DNA of 64,000 nucleotides from Henckelia pumila (GCF_033568475.1 NW_027331840.1:558001-622000), one strand, 5' to 3'; shown: positions 46,195 to 58,204, counted from the first letter of the stretch. Notes: a model not told the origin generated them from the letters alone. Numbers and translations: made by a program.

Positions 46195-47222
46195 AGAGGA
46201 AGTGTTTCGGCATGAAACACATGAAAGTTTGGCTGGATTCTTTAGCCAAACCACTATATCTCATAATATGGTCCAAAGGATTATGAGAGAAAATCCAACG
46301 TTACAAAAATACCAAGGATTTTCAGCAGGACAAGTAGAAAGAGTCTTAGGCAACCTCGGGCTTAGACAAAGAAGATATAATTTGATTTACAAAGTATCCA
46401 GAAGGGAAATGGCAATCCCTATGGAGTTAACAAGTAATCAAATAGAGATGCAGTTAATTCCTTTTGAAGAAGTAAGAGAGGAATTGCAGAAGCTAAAAAG
46501 TGAGGTAGCAAGAACAATGTCTTGGATTCATATTGGAGCAATCCAAATAATGATCAAGGCAACTTTTAAAGAAGGAATAGATTCACCCATAGATATCGTA
46601 GTATGTGATAAAAGAATGGGGAATATCCAAGATGTTGTTCTGGGTACGATCTCAGGAAATCTATGTGCAGGGAAAATTGTAGGAGTTATTTATCCAAGAA
46701 TAACCTACAATTTGGCTGACAGAGACTTTAGTCGAGCCTTGACGTTGCATCAAAACTTCAAAGAAAAAAAGATTAATGAAGGAAGATAATAGACCATATT
46801 CTATTACTTATCAAATTTCATATGCTCTTTCTAATACTCATCATTCCGAATTATTCATTAGAAATGAGTTTATTGAAATTCCAGAAATCTTTGGGAAAGT
46901 TGCTCAAGCAATATACCCGGAAAGAATCGAGTTTCCTTTAATTCAAGAAACATACATTCAAATACAAGATAAACCGGTTCTATACAGAGATCTTAAAATA
47001 GAACCCCGAAGGTTATCTTTTCAAGGTGACCGAATGACAAGTCGAATGTGGGAAAAATCTCCTATTCAGGAAATTCCACCAGAAGAAAAGGAGTTTTCAA
47101 TAATAGGAAAACTTAGATCTCCAGAAGGATGGAAAGAAGTCAAGATAGTATTCGAAATTACAAGTCATCGGAACCAATTTCCTTGTAACTCGATTTACTA
47201 TTTAGAGAAGCAGGTAACATGA
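46175..47222 (+). pseudogene. Endogenous pararetrovirus movement protein, frameshifted
   Basis: ATG at 46175 overlaps the coat-protein end by 20 bases. The 30K-type core has HIGAIQIMIKATFKEGIDSP and DKRMGNIQDVV. The frame ends at 46789, and the similarity continues in another frame from 46776 to 47222 (YQISYALSNTHH, matching the block 1 movement protein NYVVGLAISN region). Further open sequence to 47399 (GLINIGELEVQICGIPGKEV) follows in a third frame and may belong to this protein or to a linker before the protease. Coat before movement gene is the order in cavemovirus/solendovirus-like genomes. Confidence 0.65.
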
Positions 47223-47511
47223 ACTTACCACGGACTAATAAATATTGGAGAATTGGAAGTTCAAATCTGTGGAATTCCAGGAAAAGAAGTGGATCAACTC
47301 ATTCTTGGCCTAGAATTTTTGGAGGACCATAAACCATGGAAACGCCTTGAAAAAGGAATAGAGTTTATGGCAAAAGAAAAGACTTGGAGGATTCAATAAG
47401 AATTGTACGAGATGGAAAACTAAGAGAATTGGATAAGGGACAATCCCTTAATCAGATTCGAAAACTCTGTTTACAAACAGAGGAAGAAGCAACTGTTGAG
47501 ATTAGTAAGTC

Positions 47512-49650
47512 ATGAACATGATTTATTGGCGCATTGAAGAAGTGGAAATGAGTAACCATACTCTACCTTCTGAAGCCTTAGGAAAACTAAAGGTGAATAG
47601 GCTTAAGCGGATTACTGAGTTACAACACAGTTTGTTAAAAATGGCAGGGTCATTTAGTAATCCCTTTAAAAGATGTATGAACAATATAAGGCTGAATACT
47701 TTGCAACTTATATTGACTGAGGAGCAGGAATTTGTACAGAAAAAAGAGGAGTTTTTCCTGAAGAATGGGAAAAAGAATTGCCAAAAATTGCTGGACGAGA
47801 TTTCTCTCAGAATTTTAATTCTTTGCAAAGGAATAAAAAAAGCAGAGATCCTTATGGGAGGAGCAGGTCAAACACCTTTGTACAAGGTAAAGACGCCTCC
47901 AATCTATTTCCATGATACAGGAGCCGATATCCTGTTAGGAAATAACTTCTTACAAATGTTTAAGTACACACAAGACAATGAGTCAAGAAGACTTATGTTC
48001 ACTACAATTTGTGATCATAAAATTATCGTTCAACGACTCAAGGTTGCTTTTTATCGACAATTGTCGATCATATTTCGCAGCCAGCGTGGTGATAAAGGAC
48101 AACTTTTCCACCCAAAAATGAAAGACCCAAGAAGGTTTGGAGAAACCATGTTGAAAATAACAACAGAACAAAAACTCCAAACAGAGGATATGAAGCTTCT
48201 CAAGGTAACTCTTAATCACAGAGATATAGAGTTAGAAGATAAGGTATCCCTTGAAGATGTCAAAAAGAGGCTCAAAGAAAGTTACAACGAGCATCCTTTG
48301 GCATGGTGGGATAGAAATCAACTCAAAGCCAGCCTTACTCTAAAGGAAGGCAAAGAGTATGAATTCGTCAGATATAAGTCTATCCCAATGAACATAACAG
48401 ATCAAAGGGATATGAGAATGATTATCAAGGAACATTTGGACCTTGGTCTAATCAAGGAAGGAATTTCACCATATAGCAGCCCAGGTTTTCTGGTTAGGAA
48501 TCATGGTGAAATAAAAAGAGGGAAACCCAGATTAGTTATTAACTACCAAGGTATTAATAAAATCCTGGAGTTTGATGGGTACTTCATACCCAGTAGAGAA
48601 CATCTAATTAGCTGTGTACGAAATGCTAGAGTGTTCTCAAAATTTGATTGTAAGTCTGGATTTTACCAGATTCGAATGGAAGAAGGCAGTAAGAAATTTA
48701 CAGCCTTCTCTACACCACAAGGACATTATATTTGGGAAGTTATGCCTATGGGATTGGCTAATGCACCCCAAATATTTCAAAGAAAGATGGATAATATTTT
48801 TAAGGATTATTTCAACTTCATGTTTGTTTATATTGATGATATTCTTATAGCATCAAAAAATATAGATGAACATGTTAAACATTTAGAGATTTTCTCTAAA
48901 ATTTGTAAACAAAAAGGACTGGTTTTATCTGAAAAGAAAGCGGTCATAGCAACAAGGAAAATTGAATTCCTTGGAATTGAGATTGATGAAACTGGAATAA
49001 TTCTACAACCCCATATTGTGGAAAAGGTAAAGAATTTTCCAGATAAACTCAAAGATGTAAAACAACTCCAAAGTTTTCTAGGAGTAGTTAATTTTGCAGG
49101 AATGTTCATAAACAATCTGGCAATGTACAGAAAGGTGTTCAGTCATTTGTTAAAAAAGGATGCAAGGTTTATATGGACCGATGACCATACTAGAGGGGTG
49201 AACCAATTAAAGGAGATATGTAAGAATCTCCCAAAAATGGCTATACCCGTGGATGAAGATGATCTGGTGCTATTTACAGATGCTAGTGACGAATGGTGGG
49301 CAGCAGTGCTTACTAAAATCACTCCAGATGGAGAAATACCATGCAGATATTGTAGCGGTCTTTTTTCAAAATCCGAGGCTATCAGATGACATGTCAACGA
49401 GAAGGAATTTTATGCAGTTAAAAGGGCTTTCAAAAAATGGCCATTATTTTTACTTGCTAAAAAATTAACTTTGAAAGTTGATAACACTCAGGTAAAAGCT
49501 TTCTTAAGAAATAAGATTGAATCTAAACCTGAGAAAGCTAGGTTTTTAAGATGGCAAGCTTTATGTCAAAATTATATTTTTGATATTGTTATTATTAAAT
49601 CTCATGAAAATATTCTTGCAGATTTCTTAACAAGAGATGGAAGGCAGTGA
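47512..49650 (+). pseudogene. Endogenous pararetrovirus protease/RT/RNase H, broken
   Basis: The main frame contains the protease motif DILLGNNFL (about 47930), RT with FSKFDCKSGFYQI, catalytic YIDD (about 48830), and RNase H start DASDEWWAA. An in-frame TGA at 49387-49389 cuts RNase H. The same frame then continues with NEKEFYAVKR and LADFLTRDGR to a stop at 49648. The N-terminal protease active-site region (near 47715) reads in a different frame and has a stop at the expected DTG position. At least two lesions inactivate it. Confidence 0.75.
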
Positions 49651-50584
49651 CGTAGATTCCATCATGAAAATGCAGAGGCATCTCAGGGAACACCTTGGAT
49701 TGCTTCAAATCGAGTTCAACCAGCTTGTCATAAGTACTGATATGGCAGGCAGGTTACAACAAGCTGATCGGATCAAAGTATCCAATCGAATCACAGGATG
49801 TATGCAAGCCCAAACTTAACTATGGGATACTATTCAAGGTCCAATTATGCGGGCCATAGAGAGACCATTGGTTTCTCAGAAACAAGAAATGTTAAAACCA
49901 TTGGTTTTACAAGAGCAAGAAATACAGCCACCGGTTGTAAATCAAGAAACAAGCGCTAATCTATCATCAACTTTTGATGATCTAGACAAAGCAACAATCG
50001 ATGAGGAAAACTCATCAAGTCAACCCTCCACCTCTGGGGTAAAAGAGGAAGAGATCAATCTTAGGCCCAACACTGACAAGGGCAAAGCTAAGATTGATAC
50101 TAACCCAGCTGTCATTTCTCCGTTTCAGGTTTATCAACAAAGATGGGATAAATTAAATACAAGAAGTGAAATTAACCCAATCACTTGCAGGGTTGATGTT
50201 GCAGGAATATATCCAAGGGTTTGGCTAAAAAATAATGCCAACCCTAAGGATGTAAAACTATGGTATGAATTTGGGGCTTTGGCCTCAGTTTATACAACTT
50301 CACCAAGCTTCCAGGAAATATTACAGCTACCAAAATGGATTCAGGAAGCAGTCCAAAAAACATGGGCAAATAATGATCATTTGTCCAGAGGAGATGTGCT
50401 CGAGCTATACTTCTTTAGTGCAACTCCAGAACCAACAGGGAAAGGATCACATGAGCCCTTTCATTTCATCAAGCTAAGGAGACCTGACATAAATAATCAA
50501 AAATTTATCAAGGATCCTATATTGAAAGAGATACCATTAGTATCCACTTTTGGAGAAAATGAAATCTCAACCAGAAGGGCATAG
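49637..50584 (+). pseudogene. Transactivator-position viral ORF, one in-frame stop
   Basis: The frame starts at ATG 49637, overlapping the polymerase end by 14 bases, and ends at 50584, with one in-frame TAA at 49817-49819. The N-terminal part is helical; the middle is Gln/Ser/Glu-rich (SSSQPSTSGVKEEE). The C-terminal globular part (VYQQRWDKLN, LPKWIQEAVQ) lies where the translational transactivator is expected. The function is inferred from position. Confidence 0.55.
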
Positions 50585-51164
50585 GGTATTTGGGTTTGTC
50601 TCACCGAGATGGACAAGGTCAAGTTTCCATTCAAATTTTATCATAATTCCGTGAATGGATCATTCCTGTAAAACACAATGACAGGAAAAACTACGGCTTT
50701 TGCGGAAGAACTCTTCGAAAAGAAGAGGAACTTTTTGTGGAACAACAAGCTGCCGGGAAGTAAAGAAACTCGCCGAAAATTCTGTAACATGGCTCACATC
50801 GGAAGATGGTCAGAGAATATCTGCCCAGAATGTCCAAACCAGAAGGAGCCAGAATTCGGAAAAACCTTCAAACCCCGAACGGATCGTAAGGATTTTTCCG
50901 AGACAAGCAAAGGTGGACAGGGACCACCAAAACCGCGTTTTCCCAGGGGCCCACTGCAAAAGCAAAAGATGCCCCGACAACAATAAAGAAGGCATGTGAG
51001 GAGAATAAATCCAAAATAAAAAGTCAAGCATGTGACTCCTCCACTAGTAAAAGATGTCATCGGGCATGTGACTTGCCCACTAGCGAAAGATGCCTTCAAT
51101 AATGACATAAAGAATTCAAGACAACTGTAAGATTCTCTGAAGTTTCTCAGTGAAACGAGTGGAA

Positions 51165-51245
51165 CTTCAGCTATAAATACAGGCTCTTAAGGAAGCTGAA
51201 GACATCGATCATTCCCTTCAGTTTTCTTACAAAATAAAACATTGT
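51165..51245 (+). promoter_or_regulatory. Pararetroviral pregenomic promoter, block 2
   Basis: TATA box CTATAAATAC at 51171-51180, with an AATAAA signal at 51233-51238. Upstream (51030-51110) are repeated GTGACT and GATGCC-type motifs. The spacing fits a 35S-type promoter with a poly(A) signal in the leader. The leader continues to 51803 without a protein-coding frame. Confidence 0.6.
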
Positions 51246-51812
51246 AATATTTCTCTTTCTAAGTTTGTATTGAGTTTTACTTTTATGTATTTAAAAAACA
51301 AGGCTACTATGAGTAGCTAAACTAGTTATCTCCTCCTCTTCAAAGGAGGTTGATTTATGTAATAATATGTTGTCTGAATAAATTTCCTTAGTCTCTTGTT
51401 CATCCATGCTCTTTTTTTATAATTAATATTATATACCGTACGCCTTAAGGTAGAAAACGAATTAAGGCTGTGCTGGGTGTCGTTGAAGGAGCTTGTGCAG
51501 AAACCATCTGTTGCGACTGCGTGGTTGAGGTGTGAGGAGCACTTCGTAAAACTCGGCAGGTATGACCCGATGACACTATGGTCAAAGAGGTATTTAATTT
51601 TAATTAATCTTACGGAAGCATGATGGGCATATGCATAATTTTAATAAAATTGGGAAATAAAGGGCAAAATAGGTATTATTTAGTTTCAAGTACATGTTCG
51701 AGACACTTTTTAATTATTAAGGGATATTTTCAGGGCAAGAAAAACAAAAGGGATATAATTGGCCCGTTAACGAAACTAGAGGGATATATTTAGGAATTAT
51801 CCCGAAAAATGG

Positions 51813-52320
51813 TATTAGAAAAAGGAAATTCTTGTTCATAAAATTGAACGTCCCTGGAAATAAAAATTTTATGAGTGTCCAAGGCCTGAACTTTATAGCC
51901 TTTTTGGAAAGGTGCATATCCAAGAAAGACACGTGTCGTAGATCAAGGAGCAAATTTATCTCCTCTTGGCAAGACTGTGGCATAACAAAGACAGCCTAAG
52001 ACCCGCAAAATGGGAATAAGGTGGAGCCTGATGAAATAAGGCCTCATGTGGTGTGTTATTTGATAAAAGAGGAGTAGGGGTGCGATTGATAAGGTACACA
52101 GCCGTCAATACGCAATCACCACAATATTTAAGGGGAAGAGAGGCTCGAAGGCGTAAAGAATGAGTAATATCAAGGATACGACGGTGTTTATGTTCAACAA
52201 AGCCATTTTATTGAGGTATGTTCGGACAAGAGCTTTGGTGAATGATACTTAAGGAGGTAAACAAGGTAGTGCATGCTTGCTGAAAAAAGTCAGTGGCATT
52301 ATCAGTGGATGGTTTTAACA
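51813..52320 (-). pseudogene. Ty1/copia integrase fragment, part 1
   Basis: The minus strand reads copia integrase: TDNATDFFQQACTTLFTSL, HQSSCPN, an in-frame stop, NGFVEHKHRRILD, GDCVLTAVYLINR, and then VFLGYAPFQKGYKV with EFPFSN at the edge of the pararetroviral block. Order and orientation continue into the RT fragment at 42880-43981. Confidence 0.65.
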
Positions 52321-52376
52321 AGGTAGTGCATGGTTTTAACACAGTCAACCCATAGTTCTCTGTCCCAAGCAGCTGT

Positions 52377-52520
52377 TCAGTGATCAAGGTGAGTCCCAAT
52401 TAATAAGGTGTCTCTAATGTCCAGCTGCACAACAATGTCAGATGCAATATTCTCTAAACTATATGATCCTTCATACTTCTTAATTATAACATCCTTAATT
52501 CGGGAAAGTGCTTGCAACAT
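52377..52520 (-). other. Unrecognised exon-like frame (47 aa)
   Basis: A small frame starting MLQALSRIKDVIIKKYEG and containing VVQLDIRDTLL. It does not look like retroelement sequence and could be a captured host exon. No family recognised. The remaining sequence to 52825 holds nothing recognised. Confidence 0.2.
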
Positions 52521-52825
52521 TTTGAAATTTATGTGTACAAAAGGAAGATATAACAAGAGCTGTATTTAACACTTCTAAATTCTTCCTTGATCTTCATGTT
52601 TTTACATGTATGCATATGAATAGACAGAAAATTCAGCACCTTAACAATAACAAGTTAAGAACACAACAGTACTTTACCAAAAAAATTAAATGTTTCTGCA
52701 TACTGCATAGAATCAGCCAAGCTTATAGATGCTGAGCATATACATGTAAGGGCAAAGAGAAGACAAAATACATAAATATCAAAATCTAAAACTAACCAGC
52801 TTTAAAGCCAAATTGCTCAAGGTTT

Positions 52826-53887
52826 GTGTGCTGGTTCAGAGGTGAAAGAGTGGGTGCCCGGATAGCCAACTTGTGGCTAAGGGCTTTGATGACTCTTTAT
52901 GTAAACAATCTTTTGTTTAAATATAATTTACACTTTTGCCAAATTTATGTGGATGATATAATCTTTTGTGCTTCAAATGATAAACTTGTTGATGATTTTG
53001 TGAAGTGCATGTCCTCTACATTCGAGATGAGCATGGTTGGTGAGTTAACTTACTTTTTGGGATTACAAGTAAAACAAATGCATGATGGTATATTCTTGAG
53101 TCAAAGCAAGTATGCTAAAAATCTGGTGAAAAAGTTTCTGAATGATAACACTAAACACATGCGCACACCTATGGGGTCTAATGAAAAGCTGTCTAGGGAG
53201 GATGTTGCCGAAGGTGTTGACAACACCCTTTACAGAAGCATAATTGGTAGTCTTCTATACTTAAGTGCTACTAGACCTGATATCATTTATAGTGTTTGTC
53301 TATGTGCTAGATACCAGTCTAACCCAAAAATTACTCACCTAAAGGCTGTGAAACGTATACTGAAATATGTGGCAGGAACTGTGAATTTGGGTTTGTGGTA
53401 CACTAAAGAAACCAATTCGAATTTGGTAGGGTTTAGTGATGCTGATTGGGATGGGGATTTAGATGAGAGAAAGAGCACTTCGGGAGGATGTTTTTATTTG
53501 GGGAATAACTTAGTGTCATGGTACAGCAAGAAACAAAATTGTGTCTCATTGTCTACTGCCGAGTCTGAATATGTTGCTGTAGGAAGCTGTTGCTCTCAAC
53601 TCCTATGGATGAATCAAATGCTAAATGATTATGGTGTTAAGAGTGATACTCCTATTGTGTACTGTGATAATTCTAGTGCCATTGATATATCCAAAAATCC
53701 AGTACAACACTCTCGAACCAAACACATTGACATTAGACATCATTTCATTCGAGATTTGGTTGATAAAAGCATGATCTTAATTGAGTTTGTTGGTACAAAT
53801 AACCAATTAGCTGATATATTCACAAAAGCTTTGGATTTTGAGAGATTTTCAAGTCTAAAGAAGTCTCTCAGTATGTGTGCATTATAG
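52826..53887 (+). pseudogene. Sirevirus-like copia RT/RNase H, 5'-truncated
   Basis: Contains RT active site YVDDIIF, GELTYFLGLQVKQ, RPDIIYSVCLCARYQ, and RNase H with DADWDGD, STSGGCFYLG, SLSTAESEY, DNSSAI, and a tail ending ADIFTKAL. The frame begins abruptly at about 52830, after which text is rearranged before the RT core. Gag, protease and integrase are missing. The downstream extra ORF and purine tract support the Sirevirus lineage. Confidence 0.75.
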
Positions 53888-54873
53888 ACAGGATCGAGAT
53901 GTTGTCAGGAGTGTTGCCAACACCATGTGACAACACCTTTTCATGCATGTGCATTTTTAGGATTTTAGGCATTTTTGCATTCATGCATTCATTCTATTTT
54001 GTGATGTCTTGGATACTTTGTAACCATTGATTAGTTTTCACTCAGGATTATGTGCAATATTTTTTACAGCTTATGAATTAATTGAAGAAAATTTCTGACT
54101 AAGTCATGAAGTAGTGGAGGGACGTTTGTGTATTCCATGATCTTGTCCCAAATGAAAAGTGACTTTAAATAATTCAGAATGCCAAAAGAATAATTAAGCT
54201 TGAATTAAGTCAATCATCAAATTTGATTGACAATCAGAAGCAAATGGAAAAAGCTACCTAGAGGGGTCCATTTGAAGATCGTTCCTTTAGTGTGCAGGCT
54301 ACCACTTCTGCAATAATAATGAAAAAGGAAATTAAATTTTTTCTGAATCCTGAAGTGTTGCTGGGAGATGTTGCCAACATCGTGGATAACACCTCATTTG
54401 TCAACATGTATCTGCATATCTCTTTGCATTTTAAATTTATGTCACATTCTGTTTTAGACATAATTAGGACATTCATATTTTATTTTGTGAATATCGTAGG
54501 CTGAAAGGTTATAAATTCCGATCTAACAAAATTTTTGAATTTTGCCCTATCCTCCGAATTTTTGAATTTGAATATGAGTGGATTTTGTTACAGTGGTGTT
54601 ATATTCTGATGAGGAGTTAAAATTGGAAAATTTTGGTGAAATATTTGGCCAAGATTATCGTAGAAAATCAATGGGATTTTTGCCTTATTTAAATTGTCCT
54701 TATCATCATTTTCCTCTTAGTTACCGTTAGGGTCTTTGTTACCGTTGGGGCCTACTCAGAATACGAGTTAGAATAGGAAAAGGTTTGAGGGTTTATTTAT
54801 CTGGGATTTTATTTTTTTTAACTCTTTATATCTCTATTTTCATCTTGCATTCCCTCATCTTCTCTGTGTTATA
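53888..54873. other. Non-coding spacer between copia pol and extra ORF
   Basis: No gene recognised. It contains two copies of the palindromic motif GTTGCCAACA with a nearby ACAACACC or ATAACACC (53911-53940, 54366-54393). This is the usual place for a long untranslated spacer in Sireviruses. Confidence 0.6.
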
Positions 54874-56775
54874 TTGTCCTGCTCCCTTTCTAAATACTCT
54901 ACCCTCACATATTTTCATGGCAGGAAAGGTTTTGATTCCCAAGATATTCGCTCTGAAATGGGTTACAATGAAGATGCTGCTGAAGGTGTCACAACACCTA
55001 CATCACCACACCCCGTGGTTGAGCAAGCTATTGTTCCAGTTACTGAGGAACCTGTGCCTCTGGACTCTATCGCTCCAGGAGAGCCTTACAATGCCATTGA
55101 TGTGGATAATATGCCAGATATGAGCATTCTAAACAGGGTGTTTCCCACGAAACCCTTAACCCGCCGATCCAAGAGACAAGCTGGATATAATCCAGATTAC
55201 ACAGCCTCCAAACGATTCCGTGGGAAGGGTCAATCATCACGGCCGTCTATACTAGATACAGAGTATTCTTCAGGAGATGCAAGCGATGATGAAGATTTCA
55301 AATTGGTGCATCGAAAGAGGGGAAAAGCAAGTGACATGGAACCCTCTGTTCCAACCATCCCCGTTCCATTTGCATCAGCAGAGAATTCATCTTCTGATGG
55401 TGACTCCACAGAATCAGTAAACCCATCACCTGTTGCTGAAAAAGAAAAAGATGCATCTGCATCAATCCCGTCTGATGGACCATCTTCTACTGTTACCCTT
55501 GTGCCATCTGATGATGAGGAGATTTCCATATCCCAGTTCATGGCTAAGATGAAGAAAGGAAAAGGCAAGAAGCATATACCATCTCCAACTGCCCCTGTTC
55601 AGGAATCGAATGATGAACCTGATGAAGAGATGCTAGCTGAATTTGCTGACAATCGTCCTAAACCTTCTGAGAGTTCCAGCTCTACTTCAAGTGAAGATTC
55701 AAATTCTGAGGACGAGTTGGAAGAAGAGTCAGATTCTGGTGACTCTGAAGAAGTTGAAGAAGAAGGTGCTGAGGAAGGTGTTGCCGACACCCTGGACAAC
55801 ACCTTAGGAGAAGAGTATCGGGTAAATTCATCCTATTCCTCTGTTTTTATACCAAGGAAATTGCTGACTACTGGAAGAATTATGTTGATAGAGATTTTTT
55901 GGAAGAGCACAACATTGATCTTGAGAGCTATGGAGCTCAAAACATGGTGAAATTCTTTGAGGTAAGGAACCTTCTGTCTACTGTTACCACTGCTGGTTCA
56001 TATTGCAGAGAGATTGTGCGAGAATTCTACTGCAATCTCACTGAGGCTGTAAGGGATCCAAGATTCATGAAGTATGGGAAAGTATATGTGCGAGGGAAGA
56101 TCTTCTCATTCAGCCCTGCCATTATCAATGGATTCCTTCAGACTCCTGCCTCTGATGATGCTGAGTTTCCAACCATGGATGAGATGATATCTGTCATCAC
56201 TGGGGGGGCATGTTACCGCGTACCCAGCACATTCGAGAAAATTGTCTGCAGCCAAGCTTACATCGTTCTACTCTGTGCTTCATAAAACTACAGTGAAGAC
56301 CTGAACTCCATCTGGAAATTCCAGTGTGGTTACCAAGCATCAAGCTCCTGTCTTGTATGCTATTGGTAATGGGATTGCTTTTAACTATGGCCGACTTGTG
56401 TTTGACACAGTCATGGAATTTGCAGATGGTGCACAACCCACCTTGAAGCTGCCTTATCCATCACTCATCTACTCTATGCTACTGTCTCAAGAAATTGAGA
56501 AGGATGATGATGAAGTCCTTATTGAGCATGGGGAGTTGCTAAATATTGCACCGGCATTGCTCAAAGGAAGTCGGAGGATAGACCTTCCGTGGTCTGAAAC
56601 TGCTGATTATGCAGGTGTCATGGCAGTTGTTGCCAACACCTCCTCTGCTACCGCTGTATTTGTGCCCCTTTTACTGCTCACGATGTTGATCCTGCATTCA
56701 TTCAAGATCAATTGGTGCACGCTGAGCAGAAGATTGATCAAGCTAAGGCTGACCTTGCCTATTACGAAGGGTTAA
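54874..56775 (+). pseudogene. Sirevirus extra (envelope-like/plant transposon protein) ORF, decayed
   Basis: The first frame (54874-55950) encodes a Ser/Glu/Asp-rich, low-complexity protein with nuclear-signal-like SKRFRGKG and a long acidic tail (EEESDSGDSEEVEEEG). After frameshifts near 55845 and 56290, two more frames give a globular domain (YGKVYVRGKIFSFSPAIING and YAIGNGIAFNYG) like the putative plant transposon protein domain found in these ORFs. A possible ATG at 54918 (MAGK) lies in another frame. It follows pol and precedes the purine tract, as in Sireviruses. No convincing membrane anchor is seen, so envelope function is unsupported. Confidence 0.6.
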
Positions 56776-57150
56776 AGGCTCACTATGAGTCTCTTTTAAG
56801 GGGAGCTGGCCCTTCTGAACAAAAGGGGGGAGAATAAAGTGATGTGGCTAACTCCGAGAGCAATCAATTTTAATTTTTTTTTTTTGTTTGTGTTTGTGTT
56901 TGTTTAGCTTATTTGTTTTTATTAGGTTAAGCTTGTGTTGGTATTAATTGCTCTGTGTTGCTCTGCCTCTAATCAAAACTATTTTTCTATTTTTCCTGAT
57001 TGATTCGCATTGATTAATTCTCATTGCACTTATGGTTTCTGATTTGAGGTGTCATAGCTAAGTGTTGCCAACATCTTATGACAACACCTCAGCTTATACT
57101 TAGGGAGATAATCTATTCAGGGGAAGTTTTGTTGTGTTTTGTCCAAAAAG

Positions 57151-57166
57151 GCAAAAAGGGGGAGAT
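57151..57166 (+). other. Polypurine tract of Sirevirus-like element
   Basis: GCAAAAAGGGGGAGAT immediately before the LTR start TGAAAGGAA. This is the usual Sirevirus tract. Confidence 0.75.
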
Positions 57167-57935
57167 TGAAAGGAATATTTTATTCCTTAAAATCATCCTA
57201 ATTTTGAAAAAGATCTTATTTTATCTTTTGACTTTCTTGGACATGAAGTTATTTAATTTCTTTAATAACTTGATTGAATTAAAATTATCAGAATATTATA
57301 TTATCAAATATCTATTGATTTAAATTCCTTATTGTGCAGATTTGCCTTGATCAAGATCTAGAGTCCTACGTCTACAAGGAAACATTCTAAAGAAGGACTC
57401 TTGCTCTATTTATTGATGACATTCACGCACAAGTATACAGAGATAGAAAAAGAGAGAGACCGTGAGATTTCGAAGGCTTGTACGTTTGAAGGACTGCTGG
57501 AGCTTGACGGTTGAACTTAGTACTTGAAGCCGTGAAGAACAATTCGAAGATTGTAGATTGAAGAAGTGTGCTACTCATGTGTTTTAGGCTTCAAGAGTTT
57601 TTCTCCTTATTCTATTTTTCATTATTTTATTTCGTATAGAATGTTTTTAGGAGAAACTTTATTATTTATTTTCTCACTTGTGTTGAGAAATTGATTTTTA
57701 CAATAATCACTAGTTTTAGGGTTTGTAAAACTCTTTAAAAGTTTTCTATTGAAGTTTTGCCCTGAGGCACTGCAAGAGTATTTATACTCTTGCTTAATTC
57801 ATTTGAGTCTGTTTATTTTGGTTGCTTAATTATTTTATACACGCTTAAATTATATTCCGCTGCAAATTACTCAATATGTTATAATAGGTGTTGTCAACAC
57901 CTCAAACTGTTTATGTGCAACCCTTATTTCCTTAC
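57167..57935 (+). mobile_element. 3' LTR of Sirevirus-like element (769 bp)
   Basis: Starts TGAAAGGAA and ends TTCCTTACA, near-inverted termini. No matching 5' LTR is in the window. A palindromic GGTGTTGTCAACACC lies near the end (57886-57900). Confidence 0.65.
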
Positions 57936-58204
57936 ACATTTGACAGCTTGAAAATGAGCAACTCTCTTTGCTTCTTCAGGAAGCCATGACCAAGGATACA
58001 CAATTAAGATGCTGCTGCTGAATCAGACTCCAGCTTGAAATCTTACTTGTCTGAGGCATACTTGCATCCCATTTTTCACTCTTACGAAGAAGTGGAGTTG
58101 GTTGGAGTTAGAATCGATAAGAACGAGTCCCATGTTGCCAATGCCTCTCAAAATGATCTCAGTTCTTTGCCCCCTCATGGCGCATATCATCGTGAAAACG
58201 AGAC

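Larger units (their letters stand above)
43991..51803 (+). mobile_element. Pararetroviral genome with Mutator-like borders, element 2
   Basis: This 7813-bp block starts GGGATAATT and ends AATTATCCC. The inverted similarity continues for about 90 bp (GGCCAATTANNTCC on both sides). A perfect 9-bp duplication GAAAAATGG flanks it (43982-43990 and 51804-51812). Inside is a Caulimoviridae genome on the plus strand: primer site, two small ORFs, coat protein, movement protein, protease/RT/RNase H, transactivator-like ORF, then promoter and leader. It is opened within the leader, unlike element 1. No transposase is visible. Several stops and frameshifts show it is defective. Confidence 0.75.

Noticed and set aside
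47930-47975. DTGADILLGNNFL taken as the protease active site in block 2
   Set aside because: Alignment with block 1 places it at the second protease motif (ILGNNFL); the DTG here is probably coincidental, since the true active-site region lies upstream in another frame.
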